Source of the DNA: Serratia symbiotica
GTDB lineage: Bacteria > Pseudomonadota > Gammaproteobacteria > Enterobacterales > Enterobacteriaceae
DNA length: 64,000 nt
Assembly (NCBI GenBank): GCA_024160085.1
Contig: JAMDYG010000001.1
Span: 1,054,001 to 1,118,000, forward strand
Reading direction: 5' to 3'
A program made the position numbers and the translations under genes. The notes beneath the pieces are model-generated. The model had not been told where the DNA came from, ran no database searches, and worked only from the letters and a program-made list of their open reading frames with translations. Of this stretch, positions 1 through 11,261 are shown one piece after another. Positions within the stretch are counted from its first letter, which is position 1. Each line of letters begins with the position of its first letter.

Positions 1-866
<866 letters not shown>

Positions 867-970
867 ACAACACCGAAGGTGTGTTATAGATAGGGGTAGA
901 GTTATTTTCAGCGAGTTCCGAGATTGGTTCTAGTGGTTACGTGAGTAACGGCCAAAAATGAAACAGACTT

Positions 971-1090
971 TGCCTGGCGGCAATAGCACGGTGGTCCCAC
1001 CTGACCCCATGCCGAACTCAGCAGTGAAACGCCGTAGCGCCGATGGTAGTGTGGGGTCTCCCCATGTGAGAGTAGGACACTGCCAGGCAT
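971..1090 (+). rRNA. rrf: 5S ribosomal RNA
   Basis: A 120-nt 5S gene, running from TGCCTGGCGGC to its complementary end CTGCCAGGCAT, so the terminal helix closes. The central CCGAACTCAG...GAAACGCCGTAGCGCCGATGG blocks are typical of enterobacterial 5S rRNA. It lies about 105 nt after the 23S end, the usual operon arrangement, and no tRNA gene lies between them. Confidence 0.98.
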
Positions 1091-1101
1091 CAAATAAAGT
1101 A

Positions 1102-1133
1102 GAAAGCCTCATGCGAAAGCATCGGGCTTTTTG
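1102..1133 (+). terminator. rRNA operon terminator
   Basis: The hairpin GAAAGCC...GGGCTTTTTG follows the 5S gene directly and ends in a T run. It has the form and position of the intrinsic terminator of enterobacterial rRNA operons. Confidence 0.85.
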
Positions 1134-1404
1134 CTTTGTGTGTTACCGAGAGTGAACGGTCGGCCTATGGGGGCCTATGCCAGGTGAAACGAAAGAGTCG
1201 GGAATACGTTAGGCGTTGCTTGACAGTGACTTGAAGGGGGAAGTGAGCAGGAAAGCCCGCTGACAGGGCCTTTGCCTATGGCGATATTCAGTAGGTGTGA
1301 GCTTAGAATGAGCTGAACACTGTTGGTATCAAATAGAACGAAAGCCTACGTGAGAGCCCGGGAATTTTTGTTTCGGTGCTAAAAAACGTAGCTACGGTGT
1401 TCCC
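1134..1404. other. Intergenic remnant after the rRNA operon
   Basis: No gene is recognised here. A short hairpin AAAGCCC-GCTGACA-GGGCCTTT lies at 1252-1273 and could be a weak second terminator. The stretch separates the rRNA operon from the far end of the dead actP gene, which reads on the opposite strand. Confidence 0.4.
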
Positions 1405-3086
1405 TACCCCTGCCTGTTCAATATACTCAGTCCAGTTTGTGAACACACAAACTGGGAGCGAAAGTGTTGGTGCTCTAGTTGTCTGGCGAACAAGCTGTCG
1501 GTAACATAGAATAGCTAAGTGCAGACAAAGGCCACGAGCATTGAAAACCAAGCATTGAAAAACAGCTCAGGGTATTAGTAAGGATAAATGGGTTTTTCAT
1601 AGTCAAGGATTTGCACCTAGATGGTTGGTCCAATAATTATCAGGATCACAGCGGTTAATAGGCCCAGCCAGCCGCCAATCATAGCACCATGGGTATTCAG
1701 GCGTGACCAGTACAGTACATCGATAGAATGATAATCGGGAAGTTACAACTGGCGGCAATGGAAAACGCCAGCCCGACCATAAAAGCGATATTCTGTTTCT
1801 TAAACAAGATCCCCAGCTCGATAGCTACAACACCTAATACCACTACGGATATTTTGGATACCTTCAGTTCGTCACGTTCGGTTGCCTTGCCGTTTTTAAT
1901 CACGTTGGCGTATAGATCATGGGATACCGTAGAAGCGCCTGCCAGTGTTAGGCCAGCAACCACCGCTAAAATAGTGGCGAAGGCGACTGCCGAGATAAAG
2001 CCGAGGAAGAGGTTGCCTCCGAATTGGCCAGGTGTACCGCCGCCATGTTAGTACCACCCAGCAATGTAACGGTAGTGTCTTTGAACGCCGTATTAGCGCT
2101 GACTAGTAGGATCGCGCCGAAGCCGATAATAAAGGTTAGAATATAGAAGTAACCGATAAAACCGGTGGCGTAGAACACACTCTTATGGGCTTCTTTGGCA
2201 TCACTTACAGTAAAGAAGCGCATCCAGAATATTGCGGTAGGCCGGCAGTGCCGAACATTAGCGCTTAACCCTAATGAAAGCGCCGATATCGGGTCAGTGA
2301 CCAGTCCGCCGGGGCTCATGATGGCGATACCCTTCGGATGTGCTTTTACCGCTTCGGCAAATAATGTGTTGAAATCGAAGCTGACCGATTTCATCACCAT
2401 CAATGCCATAAAGCTAGCACCCGCGAGCAGCAACGCTGCTTTGATAATTTGACCCAGGTAGTGGCTAGCATGCCGCCTAACAGCACATATAAGCACCATG
2501 AGAAGGACAACCAGAATTACCGCCACATGGTAGTGAAGCCCGAATAGTAACTGAATTAGCTTGCCAGCGCCGACCATCTGTGCGATCAGATATAGCGCCA
2601 CTACCACCAGGGAACCCGCAGGCTGACAGAGTGCGAATAGGCTTCTGCTTTAACCGGTAAGAGACGACATCGGCAAAGGTATAGCGGCCGAGATTACGTA
2701 GGCATTCGGCAATCAGGAACAGAATGATCGGCCAGCCAATCAAAAACCGATAGAGTAGATCAGGCCATCGTAGCTAGGGGTATACACTAGGGCGGAGATA
2801 CCGAGTAAGGAGGCGGTAGATATGAAGTCCGCCGGCGATAGTCAGCCCATTTTACAGGCCGGTGATGCGTCCGCCTGCTGTATAGTAATCTTGGGTGAAC
2901 AGGTGCGTTTGGAGGCCCAGTAGGTGATATAGGGGGGTAGCGCCGACAAATAGGACGAACATCATGATCGCTTGGATGTTTAGCTGCTGGCGATGCACTT
3001 CACCATTAATGGTGTCGGCGTAGGTTAGCCACGACATTAGCCCCCGACAACATCAGCAAAGTAGCAGTGGAGAGTAAAGGCTTCAT
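1405..3086 (-). pseudogene. actP: Acetate permease ActP, decayed
   Basis: Remnant of the sodium:solute symporter that imports acetate and glycolate, normally about 550 residues with 13 membrane helices. The start ATG (3084-3086) overlaps the yjcH stop, as in intact operons. Fragments in several frames match ActP along its length: the N-terminal part (2852-3037), the middle (1966-2743) and a segment reading [18 protein letters not shown] near 1630-1690. Further downstream the recognisable tail has in-frame stops, for example a TAG after GPTI near 1620 and a TAA in the PYxYP segment. Several frameshifts and stops mean no full-length protein is made. It is the last gene of the acs-yjcH-actP operon. 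Confidence 0.9.
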
Positions 3087-3394
3087 TGTTTCACCTCTTG
3101 TAAAATCTCTGTCGTTAGGTGGTCAAATTCCCCATTAGCACGAAACACGTAGATCCCGGTCAGTACAAAAGAGATTACGATAAGGATAACGCCTACCGGG
3201 ATACTACGGGTAATGGATGATCCTGTGATGATTGGTGTGCCCAGCCACTGAGGATCAAAGGTGATCAGTAAGATAAAGCCAACGTACAATGCTAACGTAA
3301 TCAGCGAAAGCAGCCAGGCGAAGCGGCCGCGTTTTCTCACCAGTTCCTTAAAGCGTAGATTTTCCTCAATCCGTTGATAAATAGTGTCATTCAT
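3083..3394 (-). CDS. yjcH: Inner-membrane protein YjcH (DUF485)
   Basis: An intact 103-residue frame of the DUF485 family, the small membrane protein encoded between acs and actP in enterobacteria. It starts MNDTIYQRIEENLRFKELVR and has two hydrophobic segments, at about residues 28-48 and 66-88. Its stop overlaps the actP start by ATGA. Both operon partners are wrecked, so the protein probably has no acetate-uptake partner; it may simply have escaped mutation because it is short. Family identification is firm; present function is doubtful. Confidence 0.9.
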   Translation of the reverse strand: MNDTIYQRIEENLRFKELVRKRGRFAWLLSLITLALYVGFILLITFDPQWLGTPIITGSSITRSIPVGVILIVISFVLTGIYVFRANGEFDHLTTEILQEVKQ

Positions 3395-3429
3395 CAGCTC
3401 ATCTCCAGTAGATGTTGGCAGGGTGCGAA

Positions 3430-5218
3430 CTATGATGGTAGTTTTACCGATTGTTTTTCTTCCAACAGCTTGTCAACTACGGATGGATCCAGCCAGCGTT
3501 GAGGTATCCCCTGGGTTGCTAGTATCATCAGCAGCGATTTTACGCAAAATACGCTGCATGATCTTGCCGGAACGCGTTTTGGGCAGCGAGTCTGTCCAAT
3601 GCGGCATGTCCGGTGTGGTGATCGGCCCTATCTCTTTTGCGCAATTCGGTATAAAGCTCTGGCATTGGTTCTTCACCGTGGTTCAGCATGACATAGGCGT
3701 AAATTGCCTGACCTTTAATGTTATGTGGGATACTAACTACTACCGCCTCGGCGATTTTCAGGTATGATACCAGGGTAGATTCAATCTCGGCGGTATCTAG
3801 GCGGTTGCCAGAAACGTTAAGCACATCATTAATGCGGCCAGTAATCCAGTAATAGCCTTTCTTGTCTCGGCGTGCACCATCACTGCTAAAATATATACTT
3901 TCAGCTCGGTAGCTCCCGGTAGCAGAGTGATCATGAAGCTGCCAGTTTCTGTTTGCCACCAGGTGTCGACGATCGGGCATTTGCCATTGCCAATCTTGTT
4001 GTAATACTATCCCCGGTCTTCTGGGTTGATCGGTTCGCCGACTGAACCCAAGATGCGCAACGAATCACGCTTAGTGTGCTTGATCGCCATATCGCCTTAG
4101 GCCATCAGCGCGCTGATGGCGGTTAGCGCGGTATACAGGATATTGACCTGATGCTTATCGATAACCTGCGACAATCGGTTATCGTCAAGGTAGTTAGGCA
4201 CCACAGGCCTTCGAACATCATAGTGATAGCACCATAGGCCAGTGGGCTATACAGCAGATAGCTATGACTAGTGACCTAACCGACATCGGCGGTATACCAG
4301 TACACATCGCCATCATGATAGTCGAACACGTATTTGAAGGTCATGGCAGCATACACCAGATAGCCGCTAGTAAAGTGTAGTACCCCGCCTTTCGCTTGCC
4401 GGTCGAGCCGGGGAGGTATACAGAATAAACAGCGGATCTTCTGCATTCATCTCTTCCGGTGAATAATCGGCAGAAACGCCGTTGGTCAGCTCATGCTGCC
4501 ACCACAGATCGCGTCCTTCCTGCCAGTAGAGTAGTCTAAGTTTGCCTGTACGTTGGAACACCACCACGTTGGTAACGCTGGTCATGCCGGGAGAGCCTTC
4601 AGCGCGCGTCATCGACGTTTTTCTTCAGCTGTACAGCACGGCCTGCACGTCGTCCCTAGTCGGCAGTGTGACCACCAGTTTGGCATGGGAATCAATGATG
4701 AGCCTAGCGATCGCCTCTGGCGAAAAGCCGCCGAATATCACTGAGTGCCACGGCACCAATGCGTGCACAAGCCAAAATGGCAACGGCCGCTTCCAGTACT
4801 ATCGGTATGTAGATAGCCACCACGTCGCCTTTCTTAACGCCTAGCTTTTTCAGCACGTTGGCGAATTGGCAGACATCGTGATGCGGTTGTTTATAGGTTA
4901 TTTTTTTCTACTGGGCGGGATCGTCCCCAGGTAATGGCTGTCTGGTCTCCGTGTTTGGATAGGTGACGATCAAGGCAGTTAGCTGCCAGGTTGAGGGTGC
5001 CATCTTCGAACCAGCGGATGCTAGCGCACCCCCGATCGAACGAAGTATTTTTTACTTTGTTAATAGGGTTTGATCCAATCTAGGATCTTGCCATGTTCCA
5101 CCCAGAAATCCTCCAGGTATTGCACAGACTGTTGATAGTACCGCTGATATTGTGCTGGAGTAATCAAAGTGTGCTCTGCAATTGCAGAAGGAACAACGTA
5201 TTTGTGCAATGGGTTCAT
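3430..5218 (-). pseudogene. acs: Acetyl-CoA synthetase Acs, decayed
   Basis: Remnant of the AMP-forming acetyl-CoA synthetase, normally about 652 residues. The N-terminus starts at the ATG on 5216-5218 and reads [20 protein letters not shown]. The C-terminus, KLLEEKQSVKLPS, ends at a TAG on 3430-3432. The span is about 170 bp shorter than an intact gene, and the middle is spread over several frames with stops. The segment [13 protein letters not shown], which contains the lysine that is acetylated in Acs, is still readable near 3540-3580. It was the first gene of the acetate operon, with yjcH and actP behind it. Confidence 0.92.
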
Positions 5219-5928
5219 AACTTTTCCCCTTAAGATTGTTAATGATATGCCAACTCAAGGTTAAGTATAGTTTGCTATGATTGTTTGTTTCTTTTTTGCG
5301 CAGTAGATCACGAAAATTATGATATTGATTTGTAATTAATGAACTATATTCGATTATTATTTAATAAGAATATATCTTCTGACTGAGTAAATTAAAGCGA
5401 CTGAATAACATAGTCAGTTATTGCTAGCATGAATGACACATGATCCGTGCACTTACTAAATACCGAATCGTTCATTTTTTACTCTTTAATTAAAGATTCG
5501 CTTTACTGTTCAAGGGAATGTTACTCGTTCATCCCCATTGCCAGCACCTTCCTGTAACAAAATAAAAACATCTCCTGTAGACTAAATATGCAAAAAGTAC
5601 AAAAAATAACGCATGCTAATTTTGTATAAAAAAACATCTAAATAGTATATTGAAGTTCCCCCTAAGTAAAATTACATGTTTAATAACAATGTATTATATT
5701 TTTTGAGGTGCAGTGCAATATTTGTGTGATTCGATACAGTACAGGGGCCTAACAAATCAAAGCTTGCAGATGAGGCCTCTAAGATGGTACAGATTTGTAC
5801 TGCGTCACACTAAAATGGCAGGTGAACGCATTCATTGAATTAACATAGGCCTGTATTAAATAATTAAGTATTCTCTTTGTCGCACGGTGGTTAAATGTGG
5901 GGAGGAGAGTCTCTAAGGACTTTTGGGT
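5219..5928. other. AT-rich divergent intergenic region
   Basis: About 700 bp between the divergently read acs remnant and gltP, rich in A+T. It would have held both promoters. In E. coli the nrf nitrite-reductase cluster lies between acs and gltP; nothing of it is recognisable here. No reading frame in this stretch looks coding. A purine-rich segment, GGGGAGGAGAG, lies about 25 bases before the gltP start. Confidence 0.55.
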
Positions 5929-7239
5929 ATGAAAAGTGTAAAAATTAGCCTTGCATGGCAAATACTGATAGCGTTGGTGTTGGGTATTATTGTCGGTGCG
6001 GTATTGCATAATCAGGTAGAGTCGCGTGAGTGGTTGGTCAGCAATATTCTCAGCCCTGCGGGAGATATTTTTATTCGTATGATTAAAATGATTGTCGTGC
6101 CGATTGTTATTTCCACGTTGATCGTCGGCATTGCTGGGGTAGGAGATGCGAAGAAGTTAGGGCGCATCGGATTAAAAACGATTATATATTTCGAAGTGAT
6201 CACCACGATCGCCATAGTGGTAGGGCTAACACTGGCCAATTTTTTTCAACCCGGTTACGGCATCGATATGTCGACGCTGGCCACAGTAGATATCTCGCAG
6301 TACGAGAAAACCACCGAGCATGTGCATGGTGGCTCACATAATCTGGTGGTCACCATCCTGTCGTTGATCCCATCTAACATCTTCTCATCAATGGTCAAGG
6401 GGGACATGCTGCCGCTCATCTTCTTCTCGGTGTTATTTGGCCTAGGGTTATCTTCATTGCCAAAGGAAACCAAAGAACCGTTTCTGAAGATGTTTAAAGC
6501 GGTTTCAGAGAGTATGTTCAGGGTTACCCACATGGTTATGCTTTACGCGCCAATCGGGGTGTTTAGCTTAATCTCGGTAACGGTGGCGAACTTCGGCTTC
6601 ACCTCGCTGTTGCCGTTGGCTAAATTGGTACTCTTAGTGTATTTCGCCCTCGCCTTTTTTGTTTTCGTGATATTGGGCGTGGTTGCGCGTTTATGCAACC
6701 TACGCATCTGGATGCTGATCCGCATTCTGAAGGATGAATTGATCCTAGCCTACTCTACCGCTAGTTCAGAAACGGTGCTGCCACGTATCATTGAAAAGAT
6801 GGAGGCTTATGGCGCGCCTAAGTCGATCGTCAGCTTTGTAGTGCCTACCGGATATTCCTTCAACCTGGACGGATCAACCCTGTATCAAAGCATTGCTGCT
6901 ATCTTTATTGCACAGCTGTATGGGATTGAGCTGTCGCTAGGCCATGAAATCATCTTGGTACTGACCTTGATGGTCACCTCAAAGGGTATCGCGGGCGTAC
7001 CCGGCGTTTCCTTTGTGGTGTTGCTTGCCACATTGGGCAGCGTTGGCATCCCGTTGGAGGGGCTGGCGTTTATCGCTGGTGTTGACCGTATCCTTGATAT
7101 GGCGCGTACCGCTTTAAACGTGGTGGGTAACGCATTGGCGGCGCTGATCATTGCCAAGTGGGAGCACCAATTCGATCGCAAGAAGGCGCTTGCTTATGAG
7201 CAGGAACTCCTCTCGGATAAAGCCCAATCGGCCAATTAG
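5929..7239 (+). CDS. gltP: Proton/glutamate-aspartate symporter GltP
   Basis: An intact 436-residue dicarboxylate/amino acid:cation symporter (SLC1 fold) that imports glutamate and aspartate across the inner membrane. Length and sequence match E. coli GltP (437 residues) throughout. The family signatures are visible: a serine-rich loop, YSTASSETVLPRI, near residues 275-287, and NLDGSTLYQ near 307-315. The ATG at 5929 is preferred over an upstream TTG because it gives the family start MKSVKISLAWQ. A strong terminator follows. It sits beside the dead acetate operon, so amino-acid uptake has been kept while acetate use has been lost. Confidence 0.96.
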   Translation: MKSVKISLAWQILIALVLGIIVGAVLHNQVESREWLVSNILSPAGDIFIRMIKMIVVPIVISTLIVGIAGVGDAKKLGRIGLKTIIYFEVITTIAIVVGLTLANFFQPGYGIDMSTLATVDISQYEKTTEHVHGGSHNLVVTILSLIPSNIFSSMVKGDMLPLIFFSVLFGLGLSSLPKETKEPFLKMFKAVSESMFRVTHMVMLYAPIGVFSLISVTVANFGFTSLLPLAKLVLLVYFALAFFVFVILGVVARLCNLRIWMLIRILKDELILAYSTASSETVLPRIIEKMEAYGAPKSIVSFVVPTGYSFNLDGSTLYQSIAAIFIAQLYGIELSLGHEIILVLTLMVTSKGIAGVPGVSFVVLLATLGSVGIPLEGLAFIAGVDRILDMARTALNVVGNALAALIIAKWEHQFDRKKALAYEQELLSDKAQSAN

Positions 7240-7250
7240 CCTTAATCCGC

Positions 7251-7284
7251 AAAATGCCCCCCACCCTTACTCTGGGGGCGTTTT
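7251..7284 (+). terminator. gltP terminator
   Basis: Intrinsic terminator: arm TGCCCCC, loop, arm GGGGGCG, then a T tract, starting 12 nt after the gltP stop. Confidence 0.88.
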
Positions 7285-7332
7285 GTTATCCGCTATTCCC
7301 CCATTAAAAAACTGAGCGGAGATCGGCATGAA

Positions 7333-7353
7333 AAAAGGGGTAATGCCCCTTTT
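7333..7353. terminator. Small bidirectional hairpin
   Basis: AAAAGGGG-TAATG-CCCCTTTT, with A and T flanks that would suit termination in either direction. It lies between the convergent gltP and the TonB-receptor remnant and probably served the latter. Confidence 0.65.
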
Positions 7354-7382
7354 CATTAGTTTATGGCTATCGGAAATGGCTG

Positions 7383-7780
7383 TTAATGCGCTAAGGTAAT
7401 AGGTTCGTTGTCAGTAGCCGCACCTGCACCGGCAATGTTAATTAAGCCGGTTGTTAGGTTACCGGTGTTTTGCGCGTTGCCGGCGCGGAACTAGCATTTG
7501 TCGAACAGGTTCTCGATCCAGGTGGTGACGCTAACGTTTTTGGTCAGGACATCGCTGGCGCTGGCCCCCACAATGACGTAAGGGCTGACTTCGCGTTTTT
7601 CAGTTCCAGTAAGCGGTTTGCCCTGATAATTGTACTTTTTCGGCTTTTGACGGCCGTACCAAGTCAGAATAGATTGTATCGACAAATTCTGGGTGGCCTG
7701 CCAGCTCCTCAGGATCGATTTGAGGGTGAACTTAGGGATCACCGAGAGGTAATCGACGGTGCTCTTATTAATGGTTAGGA
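7383..7780 (-). pseudogene. TonB-dependent siderophore receptor, C-terminal remnant
   Basis: The last 130 or so codons of an outer-membrane TonB-dependent receptor resembling FepA/PfeA (ferric enterobactin type). The frame at 7491-7742 contains LTWYGRQKPKKYNYQGKPLT and SVTTWIENLFDK, which match the final beta strands of FepA. A TAG follows FDKC; the frame then continues with FRAGNAQ to a TAA at 7383-7385. The N-terminal plug and most of the barrel are gone, and an IS91-type element abuts the break. Non-functional. Whether it was fepA itself or a paralogue cannot be told. Confidence 0.75.
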
Positions 7781-7844
7781 ACTTAGATCCGTTTTTTTTC
7801 CTTTATGTCAGGGTCAAAAGAGGGTGATAGGATCATGAGCTTCA

Positions 7845-9165
7845 TCAGCTCAAGCAGCACGAGTTTGACGATTGGTTAAAATAACCACCATTTTGATATC
7901 TGTACCAAATTTCAGGCATAGCTTTCCTGTGCCGCCTGTTGCGCAACCATCGTTCTATTTTGAACTCCTGCCGACGTCGCGCCAATAATTCTTCTGCCCG
8001 GATACCGGCCTCTGCGCTCTTTAGTAATACCATCCTGCTTCCACATAACACGCGCTGGTACGGATCCACATTGGTAAATTTCTTCATCAGCAACGTAAAG
8101 CCCGGTTTCTGTGGTTTTGCCTTCACTTCAATCCCCAGAGCGGTATAGACCTTAGGCAATAACTCACCGCGTTTGCGGTTGGCCGTAATGCCTGACCATC
8201 TTAAAATGGCGTGACGGGGAATATGGCTGATATAGTGCCACAGTCTCTCTTCCTGGCTGAGTCGTTGCGTGCGGTGTTGCTGAGTCCGGTGATCATAATA
8301 TAGTAATAATGAACAACAAATCCGCCGTTGTAATGACGCAGTTTTGAGGCTGCGAGTGGTGGCCGTTTCAGATAGTGGCCGAGGTAATTGACATTTTGCT
8401 GGGCATATTGGGTCTTTTGGCAAAGTAGATTTTCCTGCGATGCTGAAATTGTGCCTCAAGAAACTGGCACCATTCCCGGTAGTCCCGGATGAGTTGATAG
8501 CCGACGGCAGGTAAATTCAGCTAGGTGTGTCTTTCCCGCAACAAGGCGATGATGGTCTGATGCCAATAGCGCTCAACGATTTTCTTTTTGAAGTAAACCT
8601 GCCGCCTGGCAAGGTGTTTAAGGCACAGTCCTCCGCGAGTGACGGACAGATGAATGTGCGGATGCTGATTGAGCTGGCGGCCATAGGTATGCAGGGCTAC
8701 AAACAAGCTTATTTCGATATCAAGCTTTTTGGCCCACTATTGGTGGCACAGGTGAAGAGTTTATTGAGCAGGGGCCAGTTATTGGCAAAGGCGGGCCAGA
8801 GTTTATCGGTCATGGTGAAGGTAATGTGCTGCTATTCGCAGTTGGGCAGGATGTGCTGTTGCTCAGGAATCCATTGCTCAGTTGCTTTCATGCTACAAGG
8901 CGCTGTAGCCTTTGCTTTTACAACTTTGGCAGACGTATTTAGTGTGAGAACAGTGGGTAGAAGCGCAATAACAATACAGGCGAACGCCCATGGCATCCGT
9001 CCCGCAGGCAAGTATCCGCTCGACAACCAGTTTGGTCCATTCGGGGACGATGTTGCCGTGTTTAGCGAGCAAATAACTGGCCCCCAGCCATCATCAATCT
9101 GGAAGTGGAGTTTTGCTGGTCGAGGTATGTGCACACACAGGAGTATAGCAAGCTACAATGGCTAA
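7845..9165 (-). mobile_element. IS91-family element, decayed transposase
   Basis: Remnant of an IS91-type (Y2, HUH) transposase, which moves by rolling-circle transfer. Recognisable blocks in order on the minus strand are: an N-terminal region with WIPEQQHILPNCE (8832-9134); ALHTYGRQLNQHPHIHLSVT (8521-8706), which carries the HUH-type HPHIH metal-binding motif; and a C-terminal block with ERLWHYISHIPRHAILRWSG (7845-8459). The blocks lie in different frames with losses between them, so it is dead. It lies against the truncated TonB receptor and may have caused that break. Element ends were not defined. Confidence 0.82.
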
Positions 9166-9655
9166 ATAAAGTCACTCTCTAACAGAATCTTAGCTCCCGC
9201 CGCAGGTGGGCCACTATTTTCGAGTATCGAATGGAGAAGGTTACCAGCACGGCATAAGAAGGCTTTAGCCGCGTTGTAGGGGACATCTTTGATGAAAGCG
9301 TGGAATTTCCCTACTGTGGAGTCACACACTTTAAGAAAGTAGTTAAAACAGCTCCGCTATCGACAGCTCTCTCTGGCTAAATTGGTCTGGCATCGTTTCT
9401 TTTAACGTATGCCTAGAAACCTGACATGTGTTAGATCTGTTTCGCCGATCGAACACAGATTAATTATATCTTTTAACTATTAGTTACTGTTTAAAGATCG
9501 ATAATAACGATATATTTCAACGATAGATTTCGGTTTATTGATCTTCACTAACGATTATCCCTCTTCTTTACATCCCGATACGATCCTCTCGCTGGGGAGG
9601 TCGTTTAATCCCAATAATTTCTAATTAATTATTAATAAAGGAATATTTCTCAATA
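9166..9655. other. Decayed region, possible minus-strand remnant
   Basis: At 9185-9330 the minus strand reads as a plausible protein stretch with no stop, including TVGKFHAFIKDVPYNAAKAF, but I do not recognise the family and the frame is interrupted beyond it. The rest, 9430-9655, is AT-rich and looks like the leader of the next gene. A purine-rich AAAGGAA lies near 9637-9643. Confidence 0.3.
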
Positions 9656-10153
9656 TTGAAACCTTACCCGTTTCTTAAGCAAGACACCTACGCCTGGTGT
9701 TTATCCATTGGCCTTCCTGCTATCTAGTGGGGTCTCTCCGTTATCTTCCTTTCACAGAAGGTAGCACTGTGTCTTTATATGCTTTGCTTTCTGGTCTAGG
9801 CACTACTTGACCATCTTAGCCTGTTTAAACAGGAGATAACAGCCCCTTCACTGGGGTGGTTCCTTTTGCTGCTAATGGGTCTCTACCTGTGCCAACGTGA
9901 CGAGCGTCAGGGGAATCCCTGGAGCTTGTTACAGGTATAGTTGATTTGCACCGTGTTGTCATCTGTGGCCGGTAATCATTTTAAAACGCAATCGGGTACC
10001 GAACAGCTGGCGCAAAGTACTTGCCCGGTGGTCACTAAAATCCTGCAGCGTCAGGGTATTGAGGAGCGCTGTATCTGTATCACAGATATTAAGGAAGAGG
10101 TGGCAGGGTGTTTTTATCAGGCTCAGGCTTTGCTGAATACTGGCTCAAAATAG
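9656..10153 (+). pseudogene. Unrecognised membrane protein with three in-frame amber codons
   Basis: One continuous frame of about 165 codons from a TTG at 9656, preceded by AAAGGAA, to a TAG at 10151-10153. It is interrupted only by three TAG codons, near 9725, 9809 and 9938. There is no frameshift. The first 95 codons encode strongly hydrophobic segments (for example LGWFLLLLMGLYL), consistent with two to four membrane helices. The last 70 codons are soluble and cysteine-containing (RQGIEERCICITDIKEEVAG). I do not recognise the family. It lies just upstream of a gene for a secreted protein, so the two may have formed a unit. Confidence 0.5.
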
Positions 10154-10240
10154 CAGCTGAAGATAGAAGTGTGCTCAGGCGGGAATATTATTTACGTCAC
10201 GCTCACAGATTAGGAATAATTTATTTTTATCAAGGAGATT

Positions 10241-10870
10241 ATGAATATGAAAAAATGATAATGATGTTTACCCTGTTGGTCAGCGTTCTGTTGAGCCAGG
10301 CCGTATGCGCAGCGGCTTATGATTCAAAGCCGATAGAATAGGAATGTGGTGGCTGACAGCGTACAGGTTGAGTATGACCGCATTATAGATGGTATTGATG
10401 AATTTATCACCGGCAGGAAAGGGGGATTAGGGATTACGGAGAAATCCAGGCTCACCTGCAACGTTAATGAAGCGCGTTTGAATATCTTGTATTATCCGAA
10501 AAGTATCTATGGTTATAAGGCTGATGGGGCAACGGGAATAAACCTGCAGTATTACCCGGTAGGGGCTCATCAAATGAATATCAGTATCGATCATCCCGAT
10601 ACACTGATGGATAGTCTGCCGACAGCCAATTTGGCAAAGGCTGTTTCAAAAATGCTGGATCGCAAGACTGGAACCTTTATTTTTCACTTCTACCATAATG
10701 ACAGCAGCTTCGATCATGTCCCTCTGGCGTACAGCTTCCAATACCATGCGAAATTGCTGGCCCCGGCTTTGGGGAAGAAGGCATTGGTTGATGCTAAAGC
10801 CATATCATGCGACATCAAATCAGTCAATAGTAAGTTATCACCACTCAAACGTCTTGTTGATCACCAATAA
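10241..10870 (+). pseudogene. Unrecognised secreted protein with two frameshifts
   Basis: A good ribosome site (AAGGAG, 10232-10237) precedes ATGs at 10241 and 10247. From 10247 the frame MKK hits TGA after a run of six A; a seventh A would give MKKMIMMFTLLVSVLLSQAVCA, a classic signal peptide. The frame containing the signal peptide stops at 10341, and the bulk (174 codons, 10346-10870) continues in the next frame to a TAA. Together they would encode an exported protein of about 205 residues. No family is recognised. The mature part is moderately charged and contains NILYYPKSIYGYKADG. A terminator follows. Confidence 0.5.
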
Positions 10871-10908
10871 CTAATTGAATAACGCTATCATTTTGCTATT
10901 TACTTCGA

Positions 10909-10937
10909 GCCCTGTCGCTGATCGCGATGGGGCTTTT
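10909..10937 (+). terminator. Terminator after the unrecognised secreted-protein gene
   Basis: GCCCTGTCGC-TGATC-GCGATGGGGC followed by TTTTT; one mismatch in a ten-pair stem. Confidence 0.75.
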
Positions 10938-11052
10938 TGTATTAAGAAGCCGAGATGACCTACTTCAAGCAGTTTCCTGCGCTACTGCTCAATGATCCAT
11001 GAATACAGCGCCATCATGCATATGAACGACTGAAAACAACGGGAAAAATTTA

Positions 11053-11250
11053 ATGAACTTAAACTTATCCCTAGCAGTCACTGAACTGCCATTAAGTACG
11101 CATCCCGGCCACGCTGAGCCCAGTGTTTCCGACAGGCAAATCACCGGCAAGATTAAAGATGCACTGGCACTGGTTGAGGTCAGGATGCTGAATCACCGTA
11201 TTGTCGGCGGCATGACGGTGTATTCGTTTGCTGAGCACGGCTTGTTATAG
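11053..11250 (+). pseudogene. RadC-like JAB-domain protein, C-terminal remnant
   Basis: A 65-codon frame whose body ([20 protein letters not shown], then [10 protein letters not shown] and FAEHGLL) matches the C-terminal third of island-encoded RadC/YeeS/YfjY-type MPN/JAB proteins. The metal-binding HxHPSG motif that normally precedes this block is replaced by THPGHA, and everything upstream is lost, so it is not functional. In genomic islands of E. coli and relatives this gene sits upstream of cbeA-cbtA (yeeS...yeeUV), exactly as here. Confidence 0.7.
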
Positions 11251-11261
11251 GGGGTGGAGAC

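Noticed and set aside
908-1155. Small frames overlapping the 5S rRNA.
   Set aside because: They coincide with the rRNA gene and are chance.
9656-9940. Amber (TAG) read-through as a genome-wide code change, suggested by many in-frame TAGs (9725, 9809, 9938, cbtA, pnp, yhbS).
   Set aside because: Intact genes here such as folP, rlmE and rpsO end properly at TAG, and pseudogenes also contain TAA, TGA and frameshifts. Ordinary nonsense mutation explains it.
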